This document shows positions 33,973 to 43,793 of a stretch of 64,000 nucleotides of DNA, in pieces (the stretch's first letter is position 1; each line of letters starts with the position of its first letter). Below the pieces are notes generated by a model that did not search any database, was not told the origin of the DNA, and saw only the letters and a list, made by a program, of their open reading frames with translations. A program made the translations under genes and the position numbers. Source of the DNA: Pseudodesulfovibrio sp. JC047 (GTDB lineage: Bacteria > Desulfobacterota > Desulfovibrionia > Desulfovibrionales > Desulfovibrionaceae); assembly GCF_010468615.1 (NCBI RefSeq), contig NZ_WUEH01000006.1:62001-126000 (forward strand), given 5' to 3'.

Positions 33973-35211
33973 ATGGAAGAGCTGCTTATCCAGGATCCGG
34001 CAGTTGCAGCTGCCATTGCCGACGAGGTCGATCGTCAGGTTTCCAAACTTGAACTGATCGCAAGTGAAAATTTCGTGTCAACGGCCGTGCGCCAGGCACA
34101 GGGGTCGGTTTTGACCCACAAATATGCTGAAGGCTACCCTGGTAAACGGTGGTACGGCGGCTGTGAGTTTGTGGACGAGATTGAAGATTTGGCCCGTGAT
34201 CGTGCCAAGGAATTGTTCGGTGCCACCTATGCCAACGTGCAGCCTCATTCCGGATCACAGGCCAACATGGCCGTGTATTTTGCCGCGTGCAAACCCGGTG
34301 ACACCGTGATGGGCATGGACCTGTCTCATGGTGGCCATCTGACGCACGGCTCTCCGGTCAATTTTTCCGGCAAGCTGTTCAACATGGTTCATTATGGCGT
34401 GTCCAAGGAAACCCAGACCATTGATTATGATGCGGTTGAAGCCCTTGCCAAAGAGCACAGGCCTACCATGATTATTGCTGGTTCCTCCGCCTATCCGCGG
34501 ATCATTGATTTTGCCCGGTTCCGCCAGATCGCCGATGAAGTCGGTGCCAAGCTCATGGTAGACATGGCCCACATCGCCGGTTTGATCGCAGCTGGAGAGC
34601 ATCCGAGCTGCATCGAGCACGCGCACTACACGACCACCACGACACACAAGACCCTGCGTGGTCCTCGTGGCGGCATGATTTTGGCGAGTGAAGACCTTGA
34701 GCAGGAATTGAATTCCAACATTTTCCCTGGCATCCAAGGTGGCCCGCTCATGCACGTCATTGGTGCCAAGGCCGTTGCCTTTGGTGAAGCGTTGTCTCCC
34801 GGATTCGTGGAATATCAGCAGCAGGTGGTCCGAAATGCCAAACAGCTCGCTGTGTCCTTGCAGGAAGCAGGGTACAAGCTGGTGTCCGGTGGAACTGACA
34901 ACCACATGATGCTGATGGATTTGTCCGAAAAGGACTACACTGGCAAAGATGCTCAGATTGCTCTGGACAAGGCCGGTATTACCGCCAACAAGAATACGAT
35001 TCCCTTTGAGACCAAGTCTCCGTTCCAGACCTCGGGTATCCGTCTCGGTACTCCGGCTCTGACCACTCGCGGCATGATCGAAGAAGACATGATCGTGGTG
35101 TCGGAGGCGATTGTTGCGGCACTGAATAACATGAACGACGACAAGGCACTCAAGGCCATTTCCGAAGAAGTGGAAGAATTCGCTCGCGAATTCCCGATTT
35201 TTGCTTGGTAG
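33973..35211 (+). CDS. glyA: Serine hydroxymethyltransferase
   Basis: A 412-residue PLP enzyme that interconverts serine and glycine with tetrahydrofolate, the main source of one-carbon units. The PLP lysine is K226 in [15 protein letters not shown], and the N-terminal LIASENF and [13 protein letters not shown] segments are family signatures. GAGGG nine bases before the ATG sets the start. A clean terminator follows. Its place after fabF is common in Desulfovibrionaceae. Confidence 0.97.
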   Translation: MEELLIQDPAVAAAIADEVDRQVSKLELIASENFVSTAVRQAQGSVLTHKYAEGYPGKRWYGGCEFVDEIEDLARDRAKELFGATYANVQPHSGSQANMAVYFAACKPGDTVMGMDLSHGGHLTHGSPVNFSGKLFNMVHYGVSKETQTIDYDAVEALAKEHRPTMIIAGSSAYPRIIDFARFRQIADEVGAKLMVDMAHIAGLIAAGEHPSCIEHAHYTTTTTHKTLRGPRGGMILASEDLEQELNSNIFPGIQGGPLMHVIGAKAVAFGEALSPGFVEYQQQVVRNAKQLAVSLQEAGYKLVSGGTDNHMMLMDLSEKDYTGKDAQIALDKAGITANKNTIPFETKSPFQTSGIRLGTPALTTRGMIEEDMIVVSEAIVAALNNMNDDKALKAISEEVEEFAREFPIFAW

Positions 35212-35234
35212 AGCCGTCGAATAGTACAGACTAT

Positions 35235-35269
35235 GCCCGGTCCAACTGATGTTGGATCGGGCTTTTTTT
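35235..35269 (+). terminator. Rho-independent terminator of glyA
   Basis: GCCCGGTCCAAC-TGAT-GTTGGATCGGGC forms a 12-position stem with one G-T mismatch, followed by seven Ts. Confidence 0.92.
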
Positions 35270-35273
35270 AGGT

Positions 35274-36065
35274 TCAAAAATGAGGCGTGGGTTGCGGGGA
35301 CGTCTCGAAATTTTGATATTTTTGGATGATTTGGGCGATGGTCCCATCATCATGCAGGACACGTATGGTTTGATTGATGATGGAAAGGACGGCATCCTGA
35401 TGCATGCTTTTATGAAAACCGATGTAATTGAGATCGTGGCTGAATGGGGTGTCCAAGAGGACGAATTTGTTTGTATGGGCCTTGAGGCAAGGATCATTTT
35501 GTGTGAGATGATGCAAGGCGGCGTAGCCCGGGCCTATCATTGCAGCGTCAGTGCGGCCTGCCAGAAGCATTCTGAGTCGGATGGTCGGGTCAGCGTCACA
35601 ACAACAAGAAAAAAGCGTTCCAGCGGCCTTGTCGAACGCTTTTCCATAGGTCGCGCCTCGGGTGATCCCAATGGTTTTCCCCTTGAGATCCTGTATGGAG
35701 TGATACGGAAGTTCTTTTCCCTTGAGCGTGACCAGGCAGATTTCATCGGTGAAGACTGGGGCGGAATAGTCGAAAAGGAGCAATCGAGCCGCTGTTTTTG
35801 ACAATCCGAAAATGCCGCCGCGACCCTCTTTCGCGTACAGGTATGCCCGTTTCCATGGGCATAAGTGGATGTCGAAGATCAGGTCAGTCCGCATTTCAAT
35901 TGCGTGCAGTATGTCAATGAAGATTCCTTTGGGCTTGCAGTCTTTGCTCCATGATTGGGGCGGCTTGGCATCGGTCCCGAACAGGATGACGTGATGCCGT
36001 GCCGTACATGGAGTTGCGGCCAAGGCAAGACAGATGGTCATGATGACAATGAATGACAAACGCAT
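35274..36065 (-). CDS. Periplasmic solute-binding protein, SBP_bac_3-like
   Basis: A 263-residue exported protein. The signal peptide ends near TCTA-RHHV (residue about 22). The body follows the family 3 solute-binding layout: VILFGTDAKPPQSW near the start, GIFIDILHAI, a TDEICLV hinge, DLKGKTIGI in domain 2 and a C-terminal helix. Such proteins bind amino acids or act as sensor-associated ligands. No transporter genes flank it, so it may be an orphan sensor component rather than part of an ABC system. AAGGA seven bases before the ATG supports the start. It converges on glyA. Confidence 0.8.
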   Translation of the reverse strand: MRLSFIVIMTICLALAATPCTARHHVILFGTDAKPPQSWSKDCKPKGIFIDILHAIEMRTDLIFDIHLCPWKRAYLYAKEGRGGIFGLSKTAARLLLFDYSAPVFTDEICLVTLKGKELPYHSIQDLKGKTIGITRGATYGKAFDKAAGTLFSCCCDADPTIRLRMLLAGRTDAAMIGPGYAALHHLTQNDPCLKAHTNKFVLLDTPFSHDLNYIGFHKSMHQDAVLSIINQTIRVLHDDGTIAQIIQKYQNFETSPQPTPHF

Positions 36066-36103
36066 GAATATCCTTGTTCTCCCTGAATCGTCGTCTGAAC
36101 CGG

Positions 36104-36286
36104 ATGGCAGATGCTGCTTCAGGTGTCGTTGACTTCAATTCCGTCGGTCTTTGTATACGGGAGGACGATAGGAAATTCAATGAATTTCTGAAAAAGTATA
36201 TCGACCCATCTATATTTTGTGAATATGACAGACTGTTTGACAAGGAAAAAGGAATGGTCGTTCGTGTCCCGACAAGGGGGATGTGA
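36104..36286 (+). CDS. Small hypothetical ORF, doubtful
   Basis: A 60-codon frame between the divergently placed solute-binding and radical SAM genes. The residues (for example REDDRKFNEFLKKYIDPSIF and YDRLFDKEKG) look like real protein composition, but no ribosome site or promoter is clear and no family is recognised. It could be a remnant of a longer gene or chance. Confidence 0.3.
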   Translation: MADAASGVVDFNSVGLCIREDDRKFNEFLKKYIDPSIFCEYDRLFDKEKGMVVRVPTRGM

Positions 36287-36290
36287 GTAT

Positions 36291-37952
36291 TTACGTGCTT
36301 CGTTCCATGCCGCACATGCCGCATTGGGCGCACGGTTTTGACGGACATTTGGGGGAGACTTTGGCGATTTTCGCTTTTTCCCATTCTTTGTAAAGGAATT
36401 CCCGTTTGACGCCAATATCGACGACCTCCCAGGGAAACGGTTCATCTTTTCCGCGTTCTCGATCGAGAATTTGGCTCGGGTCACCATTCCACCGTTTCAG
36501 GGCTTTTTTCCATCCACCATGATCTGCGGCGAGTTGGATGAACTCGGCTAACTCTTCGCCACCTCGGGCGAGCAGTCCTTGCAGGCGTGCCTGAAAGGGA
36601 GAGTCATGTTGCAAAGTCAATCCCTTGAATGGTTTGGCCATGTGGGTGAGTTGTTTCATGCGGGCATCAAGAGACGCTGTGTCCATCATCGGTGCCCATT
36701 GGAACGGAGTGAACGGCTTCGGGACCAGTGAACTGATTCCGACAGTGATGCGCATGAGATGTTTTTTCCGGCCACCGGGTTCTTCGGAGCGGATTCGGAC
36801 GATTTCATGGAGAAAGGCTTCGAGTTCGTCATAGTCCGCATCGGTTTCGCCGGGCCAGCCAACGATGAGGTAAATTTTCAGATGGTTGACGCCATATCGG
36901 GCACAGAGTCGGACCGCGTCAAGAAAATCCTGCGTGTCGAGTTTTTTGCTCATCATGCGCCGCAGTCGTTCCGACGCACCTTCCAGCGCGAGGGTGATGG
37001 TGCGGATACCGCGTTCTCGGAGATAGACCAGCAATTCTTCGGTGATGCCGTCGGCACGCATGGACGAGAGCGAAAATTTCTTTTTTTTGCTGTGCAGCCA
37101 TTTGAGGAACGGAACCAGGTCGGGCCAATCGGTCAAGGCGGTTCCGACAAGGCCGACCTTTGGTGGGTCAGCGAGTTCCACGATCCGTTTCAGCTCATCC
37201 ATTTTGGCCAAGCGGGGTGGGCGGTAAATATACCCGGCGGCACAGAAGCGGCATCCATACGGGCATCCCCGATTGACTTCCAGCAACATGGTATCGCGAA
37301 AGGCGGCATGGCCCGAGATGAAGCAGGAGAACGCAGGGTCGTTCAGCGTACCGGTCGGGCCGGAAGTGAGACGTTTGACCGGGGTTTTTGATCGGCCTGG
37401 TGCATAGATACCCGGCATGTCCTTGACCGTTTCAAGGATTGCTTCCTTGTCCTTGCCGTCAAAAATAAGCCGTTTCAGGGTGTCCATGAATTGCAGAAAT
37501 TTCGTATCGGCTTCTCCTACCCAGAAAAGATCGATGAATGGGGCGATCGGGGCTGGGTTGAGAAAGGCGATAGGGCCACCGGCGATGACCAGTGGAAGAG
37601 AAGGGCGTTCCGCCGCAAGAGGCGGAACGCCCGCTGCCCGGAGCGTTCGAGGAAGACTGAGGAAGTCCTCTTCGAACGTGATGCTCCAGGCGATTACAGG
37701 GAATGAGGATAGTGGGCTTTGTGATTCACGTGTTTTCGGTTCCGCGCCATCGGTCAATCCCAGCTTGTCGGGGAAGACACGTTCTACGGCCAAGCCGGGT
37801 TCCTCGGTGAGTGTGCGATAGACAGCCTGCCACCCAAGGGTGGATATGGCTGCTTTATCGCCTCCGGGGACGGCCAGTGCGACTGGCAGTCGGCCACCGA
37901 GGACGGGTGCGTCAGGTTCGCTGACGCCATAATACAGGGTTCGCTTAGAGAT
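36291..37952 (-). CDS. Radical SAM protein with B12-binding-like N-terminus
   Basis: A 553-residue radical SAM enzyme counted from a proposed ATC start. The cluster motif CxxxCxxC is at C230, C234 and C237 (RGCPYGCRFC). Upstream, ALAVPGGDKAAISTLGWQAVYRTL and GGPIAFLNPAPIAPFIDLFWVGE match the cobalamin-binding-like N-domain of the YgiQ/TIGR03960-type group. A Cys-rich tail (CPSKPCAQCGMCG) may bind an extra cluster. The conserved N-terminus lies entirely upstream of the first TTG (37793), yet no ATG, GTG or TTG exists before the in-frame stop at 37967. AAGGA is seven bases before an ATC at 37952. It follows ftsZ by 31 bp in the same direction. Substrate unknown. Confidence 0.85.
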   Translation of the reverse strand: MSKRTLYYGVSEPDAPVLGGRLPVALAVPGGDKAAISTLGWQAVYRTLTEEPGLAVERVFPDKLGLTDGAEPKTRESQSPLSSFPVIAWSITFEEDFLSLPRTLRAAGVPPLAAERPSLPLVIAGGPIAFLNPAPIAPFIDLFWVGEADTKFLQFMDTLKRLIFDGKDKEAILETVKDMPGIYAPGRSKTPVKRLTSGPTGTLNDPAFSCFISGHAAFRDTMLLEVNRGCPYGCRFCAAGYIYRPPRLAKMDELKRIVELADPPKVGLVGTALTDWPDLVPFLKWLHSKKKKFSLSSMRADGITEELLVYLRERGIRTITLALEGASERLRRMMSKKLDTQDFLDAVRLCARYGVNHLKIYLIVGWPGETDADYDELEAFLHEIVRIRSEEPGGRKKHLMRITVGISSLVPKPFTPFQWAPMMDTASLDARMKQLTHMAKPFKGLTLQHDSPFQARLQGLLARGGEELAEFIQLAADHGGWKKALKRWNGDPSQILDRERGKDEPFPWEVVDIGVKREFLYKEWEKAKIAKVSPKCPSKPCAQCGMCGMERST

Positions 37953-37983
37953 AGCGTTTTCCTTTCACGTGAGTATGTATGAC

Positions 37984-39243
37984 CTAGTCTACATTCTTGC
38001 GAATGAAGGCTGGGACTTCGAGATTGTCTTCCTCGAAAATGAATTCTTCTTCTCCGGGACCGGCGACAACCCGACGACGTTGCTGCATGGACGGGGCTTC
38101 TGTCGTGTTCAACTCGCCTCCGGCCTTGCGCAGATACGCGGGGATGTTTCTGTCGGTATTCAGCACTTTTTGGTGCCCGGACCGGCGAGACTGAGACGGT
38201 GCGGATTGTTCCATGCCGCGCGGTTTGCCGAGCAACAGGAGCTTTTGCTGCTCCGCCTTGCTCAGGACTGGTTCGGTTTCTTCCAGAATTGTTTCGATGC
38301 CGGTGGCGATGACAGTGATGCGCATTTCGTCGCCCGCATCGGGATCAAAGACCGTTCCGAAGAATATTTCGGCATCGTCGTGGGCTTCTTTGTAAATGAT
38401 GTCTGCGGCTTCGGAGACTTCGTCAATGAGCATGTCCGGACCACAGGTGATGTTGATGAGCACGCCTTTGGCACCTTCGATGGACACATCTTCCAGCAGC
38501 GGGCTGGTGATGGCTTTCATGGCGGCTTCTTTCGCACGGGTTTCGCCAGAGGCGATGCCCGTACCCATCAGTGCCATACCTGAGCTGGACATGGCGGCTT
38601 TGACGTCAGCGAAGTCAAGGTTGATGAGACCGTGGACCGTGATGAGGTCGGCAATACCCTTGACGGCGTAGTACAGTACTTCATCGGCCTTTTTCAGCAT
38701 GTCGGAGAACGAGGCTTTTTTGGCGGCCAATTGAAGCAGGCGGTCGTTGGGGATGGTGATGATGGAATCCACGACCTCGGACAAGGCCCTGGCACCTTCG
38801 TCAGCCTGTTCCAGACGACGTTTGCCTTCGAAATAAAATGGTTTGGTCACGACACCAACGGTGAGCGCGCCGAGTTCCTTGGCGACCTGTGCAACGACTG
38901 GGGCAGAGCCGGTGCCGGTGCCGCCGCCCATGCCTGCGGTGATGAAGACCATGTCCGCTCCGTCAAGTGCTTCGCGAATCTGGTCCATGGATTCCATGGC
39001 CGCAGAACGGCCGATTTCCGGGTTGGCACCCGCGCCCAGACCCTTGGTCAGTTTTTCACCGATCTGAATCTTGTGTTCGGCCAGAGATTTGTCGATGTCC
39101 TGGTGGTCGGTGTTCGCAACAATGAATTTCACGCCCTTGAGCGCGGATTGGATCATGTTGTTGACCGCATTGCCACCACCGCCGCCGCAACCGACGACTT
39201 TGATTTTGGCATTACTTTCGTGTTCGATTTCAAAGTATTCCAT
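37984..39243 (-). CDS. ftsZ: Cell division protein FtsZ
   Basis: A 419-residue tubulin-like GTPase that forms the division ring. The nucleotide loop GGGTGTG is at 106-112, with [13 protein letters not shown] at 18-30. A variable linker (about 330-400) leads to the C-terminal peptide [10 protein letters not shown] that contacts FtsA and other partners. GGAGG precedes the ATG. It is the last division gene of the dcw operon. Confidence 0.98.
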   Translation of the reverse strand: MEYFEIEHESNAKIKVVGCGGGGGNAVNNMIQSALKGVKFIVANTDHQDIDKSLAEHKIQIGEKLTKGLGAGANPEIGRSAAMESMDQIREALDGADMVFITAGMGGGTGTGSAPVVAQVAKELGALTVGVVTKPFYFEGKRRLEQADEGARALSEVVDSIITIPNDRLLQLAAKKASFSDMLKKADEVLYYAVKGIADLITVHGLINLDFADVKAAMSSSGMALMGTGIASGETRAKEAAMKAITSPLLEDVSIEGAKGVLINITCGPDMLIDEVSEAADIIYKEAHDDAEIFFGTVFDPDAGDEMRITVIATGIETILEETEPVLSKAEQQKLLLLGKPRGMEQSAPSQSRRSGHQKVLNTDRNIPAYLRKAGGELNTTEAPSMQQRRRVVAGPGEEEFIFEEDNLEVPAFIRKNVD

Positions 39244-39307
39244 TGTGTGTCCTCCTCAGAATATTCCCTGTTGAATGTTCCCTGTATCCTCAGTAATTGC
39301 TCATTCC

Positions 39308-40543
39308 TCAAGCAATGTCCGTGAACCATTTTTTCATCCGCGATACAATTCGGTCGAACCCGGAATCGTCGCGAATCTTGAAGGGCCGGACCTTGTGAAG
39401 GCCTTCCTCTTCGGCCCCATGGAGCAGCAGACCGACTGCGGTGGCGTATTGGGGGCTGCGGACTTCGGCAGTGAGACCGCCAATTCCTTCGCCCGGTATC
39501 CCTATACGAACCGGCAGGTCGAAAATTTGTTCAGCAAGTTCCTGCATACCTTCAATCATTACAGTGCCTCCGGTCAAGACCACACCGGCAGCAATTCGGT
39601 TTTTAAAGCCGGATTTGATGAGTTCCTGGTCAACCAGGGCGAGAATTTCCTCGCAACGCGGTTCACAAATCTCGGAAAGCACGCGTTTGCTCATTTTTCT
39701 GGACTCTCGTCCACCGACACTGGGTACCTCGATAATCTCTTCCTGCGTGACCAGATCGGCCATGGCGCACCCAAAGTGCATCTTGATTTTTTCGGCGGAC
39801 ATCATGGGCGTGCGTAGTCCGTAAGCAATATCGTTGGTCAGGTTGTGACCACCGAGTGCGAGCACGCTGGTGTGTTTGATGGAATCTTTGGAAAAGACCG
39901 CGATATCCGTGGTGCCACCGCCGATATCCACCAGAGCCACGCCGATTTCACGTTCTTCTGGAGACAATACAGCCTTGCTGGAAGCGAGTGATTCCAGGAC
40001 GATATTGGAGACGTCCAGACCGGAACGGTTGCACGAGCGAATGATATTTTGGGCGGATGTGACCGCGCCTGTGACAATGTGGACTTTGACTTCAAGGCGA
40101 ACGCCGGCCATGCCGAGCGGGTCGGCAATGCCGCGCTGGTCGTCCACGATAAATTCCTGGGGCAGGGTGTGGAGCACTTCGCGATCCATGGGGATGGCGA
40201 TGGCCTTGGCCGCTTCAATGACGCGGTCCACGTCCCGTTGTGTGACTTCGCCGCCCTTGACCGCGATCACGCCGTGAGAATTGAAGCCCTGAATATGGCT
40301 TCCTGCTATACCGGCGTAAACGGTGCGGATGTCGCATCCGGCCATGAGCTCTGCATCTTCAAGTGATTTCTTGATGCACTGAACGGTCTTTTCGATGTTG
40401 ACGACCACGCCACGGCGCAGGCCTGTGCTGGGAGCCGTGCCGATGCCGATGATATCGACGCCGTTCTCGGAAGCCTCGCCCACCACAGTGCAAATCTTGG
40501 TGGTGCCGACATCCAATCCGACGATTAAATCATTACTAGCCAT
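39308..40543 (-). CDS. ftsA: Cell division protein FtsA
   Basis: A 411-residue actin-like ATPase that tethers FtsZ to the membrane. LIVGLDVGTTKICTVVGE at the N-terminus and VDIGGGTTD are the phosphate-binding motifs of the actin fold. The SHIQGFNSHG region marks the 1C domain, and the short amphipathic end (KKWFTDIA) fits a membrane-targeting helix. GGAG eight bases before the ATG. It is 64 bp upstream of ftsZ. Confidence 0.97.
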   Translation of the reverse strand: MASNDLIVGLDVGTTKICTVVGEASENGVDIIGIGTAPSTGLRRGVVVNIEKTVQCIKKSLEDAELMAGCDIRTVYAGIAGSHIQGFNSHGVIAVKGGEVTQRDVDRVIEAAKAIAIPMDREVLHTLPQEFIVDDQRGIADPLGMAGVRLEVKVHIVTGAVTSAQNIIRSCNRSGLDVSNIVLESLASSKAVLSPEEREIGVALVDIGGGTTDIAVFSKDSIKHTSVLALGGHNLTNDIAYGLRTPMMSAEKIKMHFGCAMADLVTQEEIIEVPSVGGRESRKMSKRVLSEICEPRCEEILALVDQELIKSGFKNRIAAGVVLTGGTVMIEGMQELAEQIFDLPVRIGIPGEGIGGLTAEVRSPQYATAVGLLLHGAEEEGLHKVRPFKIRDDSGFDRIVSRMKKWFTDIA

Positions 40544-40589
40544 AAATAACTCCTCTGTTATTCCCGGTAATCCTGTAATATTTGATGCG

Positions 40590-41456
40590 TTATCCCATTG
40601 AAGGGGATTGCCGCTTCTTTATCCAAATCTTGTCGCCGCTGGCTGCGATAATCGCAGCGTCCATAAATTCATTTCTGCGCATGAGGTCCCGCCACACGAT
40701 TTTGAGCCGTTCCAACTGCATTTCCCATCTGTCGGTGGACAGTTTGACGGTCAGCCCTTTGCCCATATCGTGGCCATCCAGGAATATTTCCAGCTCATGT
40801 GCGCTGGTCAGCTTGATCCAGGCCGTCTGAGATTGGGTAAATGGGGTCTGTCCTTCCTTGATCTTTTCAAGGATGCCGGTCAGCACCCGAGGCCCTTCCG
40901 TCACGCCATCCGCGACGCTCAGAATGGGCAATGAAGCCAGTTCTCCCGGATTCATGGGAGCGATGATGGTCCCTCTGGCATCCGCAAAATAGAGAGCGTC
41001 TCCCTGACGCATCCAGAATGCCGGGATTTTTTCTTCAATATCGATGTACAGGCGGTTGGGAAAATCCCGTCGTACTGTCGTTGATTCGATCCACGGATTG
41101 GCCGAAAGTTTCTGTTCGACTTCTCCTATGTTCATTTCCATGCAGTTGAGCCCCAGACTCACGTCTGCGGTACGCAAAATTTCGCCATGACTCAATCGTT
41201 TGTTCCCGGAAATATTGATTTCCTTGAGTTCAAAATACGGATGAGACGTAATGAGCCGGTAGCCGTACAGCAGACCCACGCCGAGTACGGCGATCAGGGA
41301 AAGGGTGAGCAGTCCCATGATGATTCGAACCAGCAGTTGTCCTGCATTGGTCAACTTGCGGGGCGATTTTGGCTTGCGCTTGAGCGAATTGCCCCGTTTG
41401 CTTCGGTTGGTCTTCAGGGAAAGACGGCTTTGTGTGCCCAAGGTCATGGTACTCAT
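40590..41456 (-). CDS. ftsQ: Cell division protein FtsQ
   Basis: A 288-residue single-pass membrane protein of the divisome. A basic cytoplasmic tail (1-40) leads to a transmembrane helix (about 43-66), a POTRA domain (about 73-140, YFELKEINISGNKRLS) and the beta domain. It scaffolds FtsB/FtsL and regulates septal synthesis. Its ATG overlaps the murB stop by four bases (ATGA), so the two are coupled. Confidence 0.92.
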   Translation of the reverse strand: MSTMTLGTQSRLSLKTNRSKRGNSLKRKPKSPRKLTNAGQLLVRIIMGLLTLSLIAVLGVGLLYGYRLITSHPYFELKEINISGNKRLSHGEILRTADVSLGLNCMEMNIGEVEQKLSANPWIESTTVRRDFPNRLYIDIEEKIPAFWMRQGDALYFADARGTIIAPMNPGELASLPILSVADGVTEGPRVLTGILEKIKEGQTPFTQSQTAWIKLTSAHELEIFLDGHDMGKGLTVKLSTDRWEMQLERLKIVWRDLMRRNEFMDAAIIAASGDKIWIKKRQSPSMG

Positions 41457-42334
41457 AGGGTGATGACCTCCAATTCAAGGGTGACGCCAAATTTGTCCTT
41501 GACCGTTGTCTGGGCCAGCTCGATCAGCTCCAAGGCATCCGAGCAGGTTCCATGTCCTTTATTGACCAGGAAATTGGCATGAATGTCGGAAAAAAGCATA
41601 TCCCCAAGCCGCACGCCCTTCATTCCGGCCGTGTCCAGCAACCGTCCGGCACTGTCATTTTCGGGATTTTTGAAAACGCATCCTGCGGTTTTGGCCGTGA
41701 CTGGCTGCGTGGCCTTTTTCTTGACATAATTGGTTTGCATGGTCGTGCGGATCTTTTTGGGATCGGCCTCCTTCAGGGCCAATTCCACTTCCCAGATCAG
41801 GCTGTCAGGCATGGAGACCGTGGTTGAAAAATGACGATAGGCGAATTCGCACTGCTCGCGATCCAGCCAGACCAGTCCGTGTGTCGGTGTCCAGAGGCGG
41901 ACTCGGGTCACGAGGCTGCCGACTTCCGTGCCATAGGAACCGGCGTTCATGGCCACGCCTCCGCCCACGGAACCGGGAATGCCGGTCAACCCTTCCAGTC
42001 CGGACAGGCCGGCCATCTGTGCCCAGCCGAGCAGGCCGGGAAGCCGTTGGCCCGCGCCGCAACGCACAATGAGGGTGTCGTCGATTTTTTCCACACGTTC
42101 AGGGCCGGGGGGAGTCTCCGCTCGGATGAGAGCCAAATCGAGCTGCCCGTCCCGTGCCAGGAGGTTGGAGCCTTCACCGATGACAAACGAACGCATTGGG
42201 TGTTTCGAAAGGAAATGGGACAGGGCTTCAAGGTCCTGTTTGTCGCGCACCACGACCTCCACTTCGGCAGTGCCGCCGAGGCGTAAGCTCGTCCGCTTTG
42301 AAAGCGACGGATTGGAGATGAATTCGAGACCCAT
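41453..42334 (-). CDS. murB: UDP-N-acetylenolpyruvoylglucosamine reductase
   Basis: A 293-residue FAD enzyme that reduces UDP-GlcNAc-enolpyruvate to UDP-MurNAc. LGGTAEVEVVV and the FAD segment VIGEGSNLL, GIPGSVGGGVAMNAGSYG and GCVFKNP are family motifs. The length, near 295 residues, fits the type II form that lacks the E. coli tyrosine loop. It follows murC by 9 bp and overlaps ftsQ by 4 bp. Confidence 0.95.
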   Translation of the reverse strand: MGLEFISNPSLSKRTSLRLGGTAEVEVVVRDKQDLEALSHFLSKHPMRSFVIGEGSNLLARDGQLDLALIRAETPPGPERVEKIDDTLIVRCGAGQRLPGLLGWAQMAGLSGLEGLTGIPGSVGGGVAMNAGSYGTEVGSLVTRVRLWTPTHGLVWLDREQCEFAYRHFSTTVSMPDSLIWEVELALKEADPKKIRTTMQTNYVKKKATQPVTAKTAGCVFKNPENDSAGRLLDTAGMKGVRLGDMLFSDIHANFLVNKGHGTCSDALELIELAQTTVKDKFGVTLELEVITL

Positions 42335-42343
42335 GCGTATTTC

Positions 42344-43783
42344 CTATTCCTTGGTGTCGTCTGTTTCTTCGGTTTGGTTGAGCCAGTTTTCTCCGATGCG
42401 CCAGATGGAGCCTGCGCCCTGTGTCATGAACAGGTCGCCGGGTTTGAGAATATCTCTGAGGCGTTTTTCAATGGAATCGAAGTCCGGGTAAAATTGGACT
42501 TTGGTTTCAGAGACCTGTTTGATTCCCTGTGCCAGCGAAAGGCCGGAAACACCCGGAATGGGAGATTCCGATGCCGGATAGATTTCCGTGAGCAACAGCA
42601 GGTCCGCGTCGGTAAAGGCCTTGCAGAACTCTCCGAACAGGGCTTTTGTCCGTGAAAAACGGTGTGGTTGAAAGACCACGACCAGCCGTCTGTCGGGATA
42701 ACATTCCTTGGCGGTTCTGAGATTGGCTCGGATTTCTGCGGGATGATGTCCATAGTCATCCACCACCATGACGCCTTTGTGCTCGCCCTTGCGGTCGAAC
42801 CGACGTCCCACACCACCAAAGTTGCCAAGACCATTGATGATGGATTCCTTGGATAATCCGGCTTCGAGCGCCACGCCGATGCAGGCCAGCGCATTGAGCA
42901 CATTGTGGGTTCCTGGCTGGGCCACCGTGACTTCGCCCCATTCCTCGCCATCCAGATAGACCTTGAACAACGAGCGCAGGTGCGAACTGATGATTTCGCC
43001 GCGCAAGCGGTTGTGCTGGCCGAGTCCATAGGTCATGTATGGGCGTTTGATCAGGGGAAGCAGTCGGTGGACACCTTCATCATCGCCACAGACCACATTC
43101 ATGCCGTAAAATGGTGTGGAGTTCATGAATCGGATGAACGAGAGATCAATGGCATCCTGATTGTCATAGAAATCCATGTGATCCTTGTCCACATTCGTCA
43201 CGACCGTGATGATCGGGGACAGACGCAGGAAGGACCCATCGGATTCGTCGGCTTCGGCAATGAGATAATCTCCGTCGCCAAGCCGGGCGTTGGCACCATA
43301 GGTGTTCAGCTTGCCACCGATGATGACCGTGGGATCGAGTCCCGCTTCCGTGAAAATTGTCGCCATAAGTGACGTTGTGGTCGTTTTGCCATGGGTTCCG
43401 GCAATGGCGATGCCAGTGCGTAACCGCATCAGCTCGGCCAGCATTTCGGCACGGGGAATGATTGGAATACCGCGTTCCCGCGCTTCCACGAGTTCCGGGT
43501 TCTTGGACGGGATGGCTGTGGATTTGATGAGCACATCCGCTTCGCCCACATTGTCCGCACCATGGCCGATGAACACCGTTGCGCCGAGTTTTTCCAGCCG
43601 TCTGACTGCCGCAGATGCGGACAGGTCAGAGCCGGTGATGGTGAATCCCATGTTGATGAGAACTTCCGCGATGCCGTTCATGCCGGACCCGCCGATACCC
43701 ACCATGTGGATGGTGTTGACTCGGGCGCGCATGGCCGGGCAGGTTTCGCCGCCAACGGTTAAATATGGTCCTTGTGCTGTCAT
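42344..43783 (-). CDS. murC: UDP-N-acetylmuramate-L-alanine ligase
   Basis: A 479-residue Mur ligase adding L-Ala to UDP-MurNAc. The N-terminal [14 protein letters not shown] binds the UDP part, GTHGKTTTT is the ATP P-loop, and [18 protein letters not shown] and the [14 protein letters not shown] segment complete the fold. AGGAG about eight bases before the ATG. It sits between murG and murB. Confidence 0.97.
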   Translation of the reverse strand: MTAQGPYLTVGGETCPAMRARVNTIHMVGIGGSGMNGIAEVLINMGFTITGSDLSASAAVRRLEKLGATVFIGHGADNVGEADVLIKSTAIPSKNPELVEARERGIPIIPRAEMLAELMRLRTGIAIAGTHGKTTTTSLMATIFTEAGLDPTVIIGGKLNTYGANARLGDGDYLIAEADESDGSFLRLSPIITVVTNVDKDHMDFYDNQDAIDLSFIRFMNSTPFYGMNVVCGDDEGVHRLLPLIKRPYMTYGLGQHNRLRGEIISSHLRSLFKVYLDGEEWGEVTVAQPGTHNVLNALACIGVALEAGLSKESIINGLGNFGGVGRRFDRKGEHKGVMVVDDYGHHPAEIRANLRTAKECYPDRRLVVVFQPHRFSRTKALFGEFCKAFTDADLLLLTEIYPASESPIPGVSGLSLAQGIKQVSETKVQFYPDFDSIEKRLRDILKPGDLFMTQGAGSIWRIGENWLNQTEETDDTKE

Positions 43784-43793
43784 GTTATCACTC

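Noticed and set aside
34255-35277. 340-codon frame antisense to glyA
   Set aside because: No family features; glyA is certain.
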